A stretch of DNA of 36,503 nucleotides, taken from assembly GCF_900129995.1 (NCBI RefSeq), contig NZ_FQXO01000019.1:1-36503 (forward strand), read 5' to 3'. Below the pieces are notes generated by a model, which was given only the letters and a program-made list of their open reading frames with translations, searched no databases and had not been told where the DNA came from. Positions 7,861 through 14,918 of this stretch are shown here, one piece after another. The DNA comes from Caloranaerobacter azorensis DSM 13643. Its GTDB lineage: Bacteria; Bacillota; Clostridia; Tissierellales; Thermohalobacteraceae. A program made the position numbers and the translations under genes. Each line of letters begins with the position of its first letter. Position 1 is the stretch's first letter.

Positions 7861-7887
7861 ATTCTACCTCCTTATAATTATCGAAAA

Positions 7888-8247
7888 TTAATTCAAATCC
7901 GGCCGAAGCACACTTGCTTTTTCTAAATAAATATGTTTAACATCAGTTTGACTTAGATTACTTTTTAAAAATACAAGTACTCTTATACACTTATTAAGAC
8001 TATTTTCAACATCCATTTCTTGAAAACACATTAATCCACAATTATTAAGCCCTAATTCTCTAGCTGCTATTGCTGGATATGCTTTGTTCAAATCTTTGGT
8101 TGCAGAAAATAGAATGCTAATTATATTTGATTTATTAATATTATTTTGCTTTATTATTTCTTCTAAAAGTTTTCTTGTATATTTAATAATGTCTTCCCTA
8201 GTATTGTTATTAACTGTAATCGCTCCCCGGATTGTTACTATACACAT
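7888..8247 (-). CDS. aroH: Chorismate mutase, AroH class
   Basis: Converts chorismate to prephenate for phenylalanine and tyrosine synthesis. The protein is a compact 119-aa AroH-type trimeric enzyme, close in plan to Bacillus AroH. It starts with the TIRGAITV strand carrying the N-terminal active-site Arg, then LFSATKDL, QEMDV, the second active-site Arg in CIRVLVF, and the C-terminal HIYLEKASVLRPDL with the conserved Tyr. No other shikimate gene is adjacent; its place between the flavoprotein and cmk is a common clostridial arrangement. SD GCGGGG precedes the ATG. Confidence 0.96.
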   Translation of the reverse strand: MCIVTIRGAITVNNNTREDIIKYTRKLLEEIIKQNNINKSNIISILFSATKDLNKAYPAIAARELGLNNCGLMCFQEMDVENSLNKCIRVLVFLKSNLSQTDVKHIYLEKASVLRPDLN

Positions 8248-8310
8248 AATAACCCCGCTTTCTTTTTTTATTATATATTATAACAAAATTCTACTCAACA
8301 GAGTTTAAAT

Positions 8311-9534
8311 TTAGCAGTTTAAACCTGCTAGATAACCTGTAGACAAAGCTATTTGTATATTAAATCCTCCAGTTAAAGCGTCTACATCAATTATTTCACC
8401 AGCGAAAAAAAGTCCTTTTATTAATTTAGATTCCATAGTCGATGGATTTATTTCTTTTGTAGAAATCCCACCAGATGTTACAATTGCATGTTCAATATTT
8501 CTCAATCCATCATAAATCAATCTAAATCTTTTTAAATTACTTATTATTTTATGTCTTTCATTTCTAGTTACGCTATTTGTTTTCTTATCAAGCGGAATGT
8601 TTAAAGTATCTAATAAGTAGTTTATAATCCTTTTAGGTAATAATTCACAAAGAGTATTACATATATTTTTTTGATGATATCTTATAAATAGAGATTTAAT
8701 TATACTTTCCAAGCATTCAAATGTATAGTCAGGTAAAAAATCTATTTCTAATTTTATTTTATCAGTCGGATATCTATTAATATAACTACTTAACGAGAGG
8801 GTTACAGGGCCGGAAATACCAAAATGAGTAAAAATGATTTCACCAATTTGTTCATGTATTTTTTTATCATTTAAATATGCTGTAAGTTTTACGTTACTCA
8901 AAGATACCCCTTGCAATTTTTTTGCTTTTGCATCTTTCAATTTTATCGGGACTAGAGCAGGTTTTGGTTCAATAATTGTATGGCCAAATTTATGTGCAAA
9001 AATGTATCCATCACCTGTAGAACCAGTTTGCGGATAAGACTTACCTCCTGTTGCTAAAATAACTTTATTAAATATCATAGGTTTTTTATTATTTAAATAA
9101 ATAGTAAAAGTATCATTTTTATTTAATATTATATCTTTAACTCTAGTATTTTTAAATATAGTTATTTTGTTGGATATCAAATATTTATAAAAAGCTTTTA
9201 TTATATCAATTGATTTATCTGTTTTTGGAAAGCATCTATTATCCTTTTCCGTTTTGATTTGCACTCCAAAGGATTCAAGTAAATTTATGGTATCAATATT
9301 TGTAAAAGCATAAAGTGCGCTATACATAAAATTATTATTGTTAACTATATTTTTGATAAAATCTTCAATATCGCATTTATTTGTAATATTACACCTACCA
9401 TTACCTGTAATAAGTAGTTTTTTACCTATATCAGAATTTCTTTCAAATAAAAAAACTTTCCTACCTTGTTTGGAAGCAGTCCCTGCGGCTAAAATGCCAG
9501 CAGGGCCGGCTCCAATGACAGCTACTGTTTCCAT
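8311..9534 (-). CDS. HI0933/YhiN-family NAD(P)/FAD-dependent oxidoreductase
   Basis: Flavoprotein of the HI0933 (YhiN, 'aminoacetone oxidase') family. The FAD dinucleotide-binding fold starts at once (VAVIGAGPAG, 4-13). It is followed by the family signature KLLITGNGRCNITN (about 39-52), VILATGGKSYPQTGSTGDGY (about 160) and the C-terminal FAD block FFAGEIIDVDALTGGFN. Length 407 aa is usual. The physiological substrate of the family is not established. The gene lies one base after the phosphatase, with its SD (AAGGAGG) inside the phosphatase 3' end, so the two are coupled. Confidence 0.93.
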   Translation of the reverse strand: METVAVIGAGPAGILAAGTASKQGRKVFLFERNSDIGKKLLITGNGRCNITNKCDIEDFIKNIVNNNNFMYSALYAFTNIDTINLLESFGVQIKTEKDNRCFPKTDKSIDIIKAFYKYLISNKITIFKNTRVKDIILNKNDTFTIYLNNKKPMIFNKVILATGGKSYPQTGSTGDGYIFAHKFGHTIIEPKPALVPIKLKDAKAKKLQGVSLSNVKLTAYLNDKKIHEQIGEIIFTHFGISGPVTLSLSSYINRYPTDKIKLEIDFLPDYTFECLESIIKSLFIRYHQKNICNTLCELLPKRIINYLLDTLNIPLDKKTNSVTRNERHKIISNLKRFRLIYDGLRNIEHAIVTSGGISTKEINPSTMESKLIKGLFFAGEIIDVDALTGGFNIQIALSTGYLAGLNC

Positions 9535-9535
9535 T

Positions 9536-10144
9536 TTAGTCCTCCTTCAGATGACAAGTATCATTTAATAATTTAATCACCGGACCTGTACTATGATATT
9601 CTATTATAGATATACTTGTATTGTCTATCTTTATATTATTAAATTTTACTAAATCTATGTCTAAAATTCCTAAAATTAATGCTTTAATTGCAGTACCATG
9701 AGAAACAATTAAAATATTTTGATAGTCAGTGTGTAATATATTATTGATTATTTTTTTCATTCTCTCTTGTACTTCTATCAATCTTTCAGCTCCTGGTAAG
9801 TTGAGTTTATGAGGCTCTGTTCTCCAAATTATATACTCTTGATTAAAATCTTTTTTAATATCTGATAATGTTAATCCTTGCCAGTTCCCGAAATGAATTT
9901 CTCTTAAGTTTTTATCAATGATAATATTAGTTTTTATAGTGTCAGAAATTATTTTAGCTGTTTGATATGATCTTTTTAAATCGCTAGTATAGATTATATC
10001 AATTTTTTCTTTAGAGAGTTTAAGTGCAAGTTTTTTAGCCTGTTCTATTCCAACTTCATTTAGTTCAATGTCTTTTTGTCCTTGTATTCTACCTATTAAA
10101 TTCCAGTTAGTTTGTCCATGTCTAGTAATTATTATTTTTTTCAT
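9536..10144 (-). CDS. Histidine phosphatase family protein (phosphoglycerate-mutase-like)
   Basis: Member of the PhoE/CobC/GpmB branch of histidine phosphatases. The phosphohistidine motif RHGQTNWN is at residues 8-15, the second core Arg lies in TSDLKRSYQTA, the Glu in REIHFGNW, and the second catalytic His in LIVSHGTAIKAL. All core residues are present, so an active phosphatase is expected, but the substrate cannot be read from sequence. CobC-type dephosphorylation is possible, yet no cobalamin gene is nearby. It is the first gene of the six-gene operon ending with ispH. Confidence 0.9.
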   Translation of the reverse strand: MKKIIITRHGQTNWNLIGRIQGQKDIELNEVGIEQAKKLALKLSKEKIDIIYTSDLKRSYQTAKIISDTIKTNIIIDKNLREIHFGNWQGLTLSDIKKDFNQEYIIWRTEPHKLNLPGAERLIEVQERMKKIINNILHTDYQNILIVSHGTAIKALILGILDIDLVKFNNIKIDNTSISIIEYHSTGPVIKLLNDTCHLKED

Positions 10145-10202
10145 GTTAGATCAACCTTTCTTATTTTTTATTTTTTATTTTGTATTTTGGATATATTTTT
10201 GT

Positions 10203-10218
10203 TTATCATTTATGATAA
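10203..10218. promoter_or_regulatory. Palindrome upstream of the phosphatase operon
   Basis: TTATCAT and ATGATAA around a two-base centre form a perfect inverted repeat about 60 bases before the start of the histidine phosphatase gene. It lies between that gene and the terminator of the regulator upstream. It could be an operator for the operon; the AT-rich context means chance cannot be excluded. Confidence 0.3.
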
Positions 10219-10248
10219 GCTCTTATATGATATATAAAAACAACTAAA

Positions 10249-10266
10249 AGCTGGCTTCTGCCAGCT
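10249..10266 (-). terminator. Terminator of the kor-regulator operon
   Basis: AGCTGGC and GCCAGCT form a perfect 7-bp stem with a TTCT-complement loop, eight bases after the stop of the RpiR-type gene. On the minus strand TTTTAGTTGTTTTT follows. Confidence 0.8.
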
Positions 10267-10273
10267 AGTATTC

Positions 10274-11155
10274 CTAAAATAAATCTTTTTTATCTTTACA
10301 ATCATATACATTATATTCAGACCAAAGCGTTTCTAGTTTCTGAAAATACTCAGCTATTTCGTTTTTTTCTTTCATTCCAATTGCAATTATTAATGCATTT
10401 ATTAAACTAAGCGGAGCTACTAAAGAATCAACGAAAGAAATCATATTGCTTTTAGCTATTAACGTATAATCTGCTATTCCTGATATTGGTGAAAGAAAGC
10501 TATCTGTTATCCCTATAATCTTACATTCCTGTTGTTTTACATAATTTAACGCTTCTAATGTTCTTCTCGAATATCTAGGATAACTGATACCAATTACAAC
10601 ATCGCCTTTATTTACCCTGAGTAATTGTTCAAATATATCACTTATACCATAAGTTACAACTTTTACATTGTCTAGAATCAAACTAAGATAAAAACCTAAA
10701 TAATTCGCTAATGTCGTTGAACTCCTTAAACCTATTATATAGACTCTATTAGCATTATAAATACAATCTACGACTTTTTCAAATTCATCATTACTTATTT
10801 CTTCAATTGTACTTCTTATATTATCCATATCTGCTTTTAATATTTTTTTCAATAAATTACTATTATCTGAATAGTTATTAGACATACTTAATCTCTGTAC
10901 TGTTGTAAGTTTATTTTTAATCAATTCCTGTAAGGCTCTTTGCAAACTAGGATAACCAGCAAAACCTAAAGCATTAGCGAATCTAACAACAGTCGATTCG
11001 CTAACGCCTACCATTTCCCCAAGTTTTGATGCAGTCATAAAAGCCGCTTTATCATAATGGTTCAATATATATTCAGCTATTAATCTCTGACCTTTACTCA
11101 ATCTTGAAAAATTAATCTGTATTAAAGTAATAAGATCTTTATTTTTTTCCTCCAT
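10274..11155 (-). CDS. MurR/RpiR-family transcriptional regulator
   Basis: The N-terminal HTH_6 domain (about residues 1-77) shows the family pattern SKGQRLIAEYILNHYDKAAF, then SKLGEMVGVSESTVVRFANALGFAGYPSLQ. A C-terminal SIS sugar-isomerase fold (about 130-260) carries YIIGLRSST and VVIGISYPRYSRRTLEAL. SIS domains of this family bind phosphosugars. Unusually, this copy is the last gene of the 2-oxoacid:ferredoxin oxidoreductase operon, 15 bases after korC, and no sugar gene is near. It is therefore likely to control the kor operon, possibly through the TTCATTTT boxes in front of korD; this is inference. It shares the terminator at 10249-10266. Confidence 0.93.
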   Translation of the reverse strand: MEEKNKDLITLIQINFSRLSKGQRLIAEYILNHYDKAAFMTASKLGEMVGVSESTVVRFANALGFAGYPSLQRALQELIKNKLTTVQRLSMSNNYSDNSNLLKKILKADMDNIRSTIEEISNDEFEKVVDCIYNANRVYIIGLRSSTTLANYLGFYLSLILDNVKVVTYGISDIFEQLLRVNKGDVVIGISYPRYSRRTLEALNYVKQQECKIIGITDSFLSPISGIADYTLIAKSNMISFVDSLVAPLSLINALIIAIGMKEKNEIAEYFQKLETLWSEYNVYDCKDKKDLF

Positions 11156-11170
11156 ACCATCATTCCCTAT

Positions 11171-11704
11171 TTAATTATTAGCTAACTTAAAACCTTCTTC
11201 AAAAGCTTTCTTATTTAATTCCTCTGTTCCTCTAGGAACTCTTTCTAATATCGCTTCTCTTAATGAATCTGTTGAAACTATATTAGTAACTCCCTGTATA
11301 ACTCCTAAAGCAACTATGTTAGAAACCATTTTATTTCCTATTATTTCTGAGGCTGTTCGTAAAATTGGATATCTATAAATCTTTATATTATCCCTATCTT
11401 TAACTTCAACATTTTCATCTACTATTAGTATACCATTTTCTTTTAAGTTTTGCATATATTTATCACAAGCAGCTTGTGTTAAAGCTAACAGTACATCGCT
11501 TTCTCTTACTTTAGGATAATTTATATCATCATCGCTAATTATTACCTCAGATTTGCTTGCTCCACCTCTAGCTTCAGGACCATACGATTGAGTCTGTACT
11601 GCATTTTTATTATCTCTCAAAGCAGCTTCCGCTAATATAATACCAGCTAATATTAATCCTTGTCCTCCTGCTCCACTTAATCTAAACTCAACTTTCTTTG
11701 ACAT
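11171..11704 (-). CDS. korC: 2-oxoacid:ferredoxin oxidoreductase, gamma subunit
   Basis: Gamma subunit of a four-subunit 2-oxoacid:ferredoxin oxidoreductase. The N-terminal FRLSGAGGQGLILAGIILAEA and the SYGPEARGGASKSEVIIS block are the family hallmarks. The protein is 177 aa, standard for a separate gamma subunit. It begins one base after the korB stop with an AAGGAGAG SD embedded in korB. The gamma subunit contributes to CoA handling and assembly in this superfamily. Confidence 0.95.
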   Translation of the reverse strand: MSKKVEFRLSGAGGQGLILAGIILAEAALRDNKNAVQTQSYGPEARGGASKSEVIISDDDINYPKVRESDVLLALTQAACDKYMQNLKENGILIVDENVEVKDRDNIKIYRYPILRTASEIIGNKMVSNIVALGVIQGVTNIVSTDSLREAILERVPRGTEELNKKAFEEGFKLANN

Positions 11705-11705
11705 A

Positions 11706-12527
11706 CTATCTCTCCTTTTGGAAAATATTTATAATCTTATTGTACTCATCAGTATACTCAGGTTCAATAGATTTATAAAATTCACCAATAAGAAATTTTC
11801 CATTTAATCGTTCTGCATCCGAAGACTTTGCAGCTTTTATATTAATTGCATTGTCTTTTAAAAATTTCATCATATTAACTGCGTCTCCCTTTTTATTTTT
11901 TCTACCGTAATAGGTAGGACATACGCTTACCGTTTCTATAAAAGAAAAACCTTTATTTTGAATACCACTTTTAACTAATTCAGTAATTAATTTTGCATGA
12001 TATGCAGTAGCTCTACCAACGTAAGTAGCTCCAGCAGCTTTTGCTAATTCACACAAATCAAAGTTTTTATCTATATTACCATATGGAGCAGTTGTACCCT
12101 TTTCTCCCTTTGGTGTAGTTGGTGAATATTGTCCGCCTGTCATTCCATATATATTATTATTAAATACAATTGTAGTTATATCTATATTTCTTCTCGCTGC
12201 ATGAATTAAATGATTGCCACCAATTGCGGCACAATCCCCGTCGCCAGTTATAACAATCACTTTCAAATTTGGATTAGCCATTTTTATACCCGTTGCAAAG
12301 GCTAAAGCTCTACCGTGAGTTGTATGAAGTGTATTAAAATCTAAATAGCCAGGAGCTCTTGAAGAACATCCTATACCTGAAACTACACAAATTTCATCTT
12401 TGTTATAGCCAAGTTCATCAATAGCTTTTACTATTGACCTTAAAATTATCCCATGCCCACATCCAGGACACCATATATGAGGCAATCTATTATATCTAAA
12501 ATACTTTTCAATAAGTCCACTAACCAC
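11706..12527 (-). CDS. korB: 2-oxoacid:ferredoxin oxidoreductase, beta (TPP-binding) subunit
   Basis: Carries thiamine diphosphate and a [4Fe-4S] cluster. Visible features are WCPGCGHG (cluster Cys C20 and C23), further Cys at 54, the TPP-Mg motif GDGDCAAIGGNH (95-106) with NNNIYGMTGGQ (123-133), and a later Cys in SVCPTYYGR. It starts at a GTG with GGAGG eight bases upstream. The YGMTGGQ.SPTTP segment is typical of KorB/VorB, so the substrate is more likely 2-oxoglutarate or a branched 2-oxoacid than pyruvate. Confidence 0.95.
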   Translation of the reverse strand: MVSGLIEKYFRYNRLPHIWCPGCGHGIILRSIVKAIDELGYNKDEICVVSGIGCSSRAPGYLDFNTLHTTHGRALAFATGIKMANPNLKVIVITGDGDCAAIGGNHLIHAARRNIDITTIVFNNNIYGMTGGQYSPTTPKGEKGTTAPYGNIDKNFDLCELAKAAGATYVGRATAYHAKLITELVKSGIQNKGFSFIETVSVCPTYYGRKNKKGDAVNMMKFLKDNAINIKAAKSSDAERLNGKFLIGEFYKSIEPEYTDEYNKIINIFQKER

Positions 12528-12530
12528 AGT

Positions 12531-13664
12531 TTAAACCTCCTTAATCTTATCTAAAATTTCGTCAGGAGTTATTAATTCTCCATTAGCTCTACCGAAACCT
12601 ATAACATTACAGTTTTTACCTGCAATTCTTTCTACCTCATAAACATATTGACCCAAATTCATTTCTACAACTATTATAGTTTTAACTTTTTTAGAAAGTT
12701 CGTCAATCTCTTCATCTGCAATAGGCCAAATTGTAATAGGTCTAAATAAACCTGCTTTAATTCCCATATCTCTTGCCATATCAATCGCACTTTTAGCCGA
12801 TCTAGCGGTACTTCCAAATGCAACTATTGCAATTTCAGCATCATCCAAATTATATTCTTCAAAAGAAATTATATCCTCTTTGTTCACTTCTATTTTATCA
12901 ATTAATCTTTTTATCAATTTTTCAGCTACAATAGGACTATTACTTGGAAAACCTGTTTCATCGTGTATTAATCCCGTAACATGAAAACGATATCCTTCTC
13001 CGTAAGACGCCATTGGAGGTACTAATCTTTCTCCCTTTGTTTCATATGGTCTATATTCTCCTATATCATTTTCAGGCTTTTCTCTATTTATTATCTCTAT
13101 ATCATCCTCATTAGGTATTTCTATCTTTTCCCTCATATGTGCAATCACTTCATCTAATAATAATATTACTGGCACTCTATATTTTTCAGATAAATTAAAC
13201 GATCTTATAGTTAAATCAAAAGTTTCTCGTACAGAAGATGGTGTTAAAGCAATAATAGGATGATCTCCATGAGTCCCCCATCTCGCTTGCATTACATCTC
13301 CCTGAGCTGGTGATGTAGGTAATCCAGTACTAGGACCTCCTCTTTGTACGTTTACAATTACGCATGGAACTTCTGCAATAGAAGCATATCCAATATTCTC
13401 TTGTTTCAAAGAAAAACCTGGTCCACTAGTTGCTGTCATTGATTTTAAACCAGTTAACGATGCACCTATTATAGCAGCCATACTAGCTATTTCGTCTTCC
13501 ATTTGTATAAATTTCCCACCAACTCTAGGTAATTTTTGAGCTGAAATTTCAGCTATTTCTGTAGAAGGAGTTATAGGGTAACCAGCAAAAAATCTCATAC
13601 CTGCAGCTATTGCTCCTTCAACACATGCTTCATTCCCCTGCATTAACTTGACCTTTTTATCCAT
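12531..13664 (-). CDS. korA: 2-oxoacid:ferredoxin oxidoreductase, alpha subunit
   Basis: Alpha subunit containing the substrate- and TPP-pyrimidine-side domains. It begins with LMQGNEACVEGAIAAGMRFF and YPITPSTEIAE. The MATSGPGFSLK-like block (TATSGPGFSLKQENIGYAS) and NVQRGGPSTGLPT follow, then the C-terminal transketolase-like domain (IAIVAFGSTARSAKSA). The 377-aa length fits the KorA/VorA type. The ATG overlaps the korD stop by one base (TAATG), so the two are translationally coupled. Confidence 0.95.
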   Translation of the reverse strand: MDKKVKLMQGNEACVEGAIAAGMRFFAGYPITPSTEIAEISAQKLPRVGGKFIQMEDEIASMAAIIGASLTGLKSMTATSGPGFSLKQENIGYASIAEVPCVIVNVQRGGPSTGLPTSPAQGDVMQARWGTHGDHPIIALTPSSVRETFDLTIRSFNLSEKYRVPVILLLDEVIAHMREKIEIPNEDDIEIINREKPENDIGEYRPYETKGERLVPPMASYGEGYRFHVTGLIHDETGFPSNSPIVAEKLIKRLIDKIEVNKEDIISFEEYNLDDAEIAIVAFGSTARSAKSAIDMARDMGIKAGLFRPITIWPIADEEIDELSKKVKTIIVVEMNLGQYVYEVERIAGKNCNVIGFGRANGELITPDEILDKIKEV

Positions 13665-13870
13665 TATATCTCCCCCCTAAGAAATATTGCATAATCGGGA
13701 CATCTCAATTCACATAAACCACATTTTATACAAGCATCTAAATTGATTATTTCTACTTTACCATCCTTTAATGCTAAAACTTTTTTTGGACAAAATTCTA
13801 CGCAAATTCCACATCCTTTACACCAATCTTTTTTTATTATAAGTTCTTTATTCGTTATAGATGTGGGCAT
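13664..13870 (-). CDS. korD: 2-oxoacid:ferredoxin oxidoreductase, delta (2[4Fe-4S] ferredoxin) subunit
   Basis: A 68-aa ferredoxin-like subunit with two CX2CX2CX3CP motifs: C17, C20, C23, C27 and C47, C50, C53, C57. It relays electrons from the TPP/cluster centre of KorB to free ferredoxin. It is the first gene of the korDABC-regulator operon. AAAGGGGG precedes the ATG, and the promoter lies 34-62 bases upstream. Confidence 0.96.
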   Translation of the reverse strand: MPTSITNKELIIKKDWCKGCGICVEFCPKKVLALKDGKVEIINLDACIKCGLCELRCPDYAIFLRGEI

Positions 13871-13895
13871 TTTAAGACCCCCTTTATACTTTTTT

Positions 13896-13988
13896 CATTT
13901 TTTATGATAGCAAAATATATATCATATTGCAATTTATTTTTCATTTTCTTAACTATTTTAATTCATTTTGCAAGTTTTATTTCATTTT
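13896..13988. promoter_or_regulatory. Four TTCATTTT boxes upstream of the kor operon (candidate operator)
   Basis: The octamer TTCATTTT occurs with its CATTTT core at 13896, 13942, 13964 and 13983, all in the same orientation. One copy is downstream of the -10 and three are upstream of the -35. RpiR-family sites often contain TGAAA/TTTCA elements, and an RpiR-type gene closes this operon, so these are candidate sites. AT-richness weakens the case. Confidence 0.35.
13904..13932 (-). promoter_or_regulatory. Promoter of the korDABC-regulator operon
   Basis: Minus-strand TTGCAA (13927-13932) and TATCAT (13904-13909) are separated by exactly 17 bases. Transcription would start roughly 25 bases before the korD ATG. 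Confidence 0.55.
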
Positions 13989-14220
13989 ATGCAAAATTAA
14001 TAAAATACTAATTTTAAGTTTTCAGTTTCCAAACTAATCTAAATATCTCTTATCTCTAGCTCAATAGTTTCAATATCTTTAATTTATTCTATAACCAATA
14101 TTTTTGGTAAATCTTTTTTAATTAAACTTTTTATAATTCTGCAAGAAATTTTTGCTATCCTTTCACATTCTATTTTTAAAAGTAGATAAAAATTACAATA
14201 GAATACAACTTAATATTATT

Positions 14221-14249
14221 TTCACATATGTAAATAATAATATTATTAT
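14221..14249 (+). promoter_or_regulatory. Possible promoter of the zinc-ribbon gene, within an inverted repeat
   Basis: TTCACA (14221-14226) and TATTAT (14244-14249) are 17 bases apart on the plus strand, ending 23 bases before the TTG start. The -35 is flanked by TAATATTATT (14211-14220) and its exact complement AATAATATTA (14236-14245), a possible operator. Confidence 0.35.
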
Positions 14250-14272
14250 ACTGTTAGTTAGGAGTGATAATC

Positions 14273-14911
14273 TTGATACAAATTGATGATGCAGGCAGCG
14301 GAAGTCTTGTTGGAGGAACTTGTATTGGAGCTATGAGAGTAGAAACTGGCGAATTTTATTACGATATTATCCCCATTAAGTATTATTCAAAAGAGAATTT
14401 TAAAAGTAAATATTATTTAGATTATGTAGTAACTATAGTCAAAAAACTGTTTAAAAAATTAGATGTTGATAAAAATGAAAAAATTCTTGTATGTAGAGGA
14501 TATATGTTTGATAATCTTAGAAAATGGCTAAATAGTCAAAATTATAATTATGAAAGTGTAAGTATAGGTGAACCGTTACAAACTAAAATCGAAACTACAT
14601 TTGAAGAATATATGATTAAACTTGGGCTGCCTATAACATTCATTAGATATACAAAGTATCCATTTCATTTTCATAAAATACTTAAATGGGTATATGCAGA
14701 TTATGAAAATAGATGTCATCTCTGCAAGACGGGCTGGAAAAGTTGGCAAAAATATGGAAACCTCAAAACTGAGGTTTCCACACAATTCTTAAATAAATCC
14801 AATTTTGTCTGTTTAAAATGCGGTAATAGTATTCCTAACAATTCTATTGTAAAAGTAATTAAATATACCAGTAATAAACCGACGACCATTTTTCTTCATA
14901 AAAATTGTTAA
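14273..14911 (+). CDS. Uncharacterised protein with paired CXXC zinc ribbon
   Basis: I do not recognise a named family. The start is taken as TTG at 14273 because AGGAG lies eight bases upstream; the in-frame GTG at 14264 overlaps that SD. The N-terminus IDDAGSGSLVGG (4-15) followed by two beta strands (GAMRVETGEF, DIIPI) has the look of the first hairpin of an RNase H-like fold with acidic D5/D6, which is only a visual similarity. The C-terminus has CHLC (148-151) and CLKC (180-183), a CX2C-X28-CX2C zinc ribbon or treble clef, and a final Cys at 212. A cytosolic nucleic-acid-related role is a reasonable guess. The coding sequence contains a perfect 11-bp hairpin (14755-14780). It is convergent with the carboxyltransferase gene, seven bases away, with no terminator between. 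Confidence 0.8.
   Translation: MIQIDDAGSGSLVGGTCIGAMRVETGEFYYDIIPIKYYSKENFKSKYYLDYVVTIVKKLFKKLDVDKNEKILVCRGYMFDNLRKWLNSQNYNYESVSIGEPLQTKIETTFEEYMIKLGLPITFIRYTKYPFHFHKILKWVYADYENRCHLCKTGWKSWQKYGNLKTEVSTQFLNKSNFVCLKCGNSIPNNSIVKVIKYTSNKPTTIFLHKNC
14755..14780. other. Perfect 11-bp hairpin inside the zinc-ribbon gene
   Basis: TGGAAACCTCA (14755-14765) and TGAGGTTTCCA (14770-14780) pair without mismatch around an AAAC loop. It lies inside the coding sequence at about residues 161-169, between the two CXXC knuckles. No T-run follows, so it is not an ordinary terminator. Confidence 0.7.
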
Positions 14912-14918
14912 TGTTCAT

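Larger units (their letters stand above)
13871..14272. other. Divergent regulatory spacer between korD and the zinc-ribbon gene
   Basis: About 400 bases without a gene. The korD side holds a good promoter (13904-13932) and four TTCATTTT boxes. An inverted repeat, ATTTTGCA (13965-13972) against TGCAAAAT (13990-13997), also lies here. The other end holds a possible plus-strand promoter near 14221-14249. The middle (about 14030-14200) is pyrimidine-biased on the plus strand, and I see no ORF with an SD or RNA structure there. Confidence 0.5.

Noticed and set aside
13910-14260. CRISPR array or tRNA gene in the large korD spacer
   Set aside because: No regularly spaced repeats and no cloverleaf or CCA-ended structure could be found.
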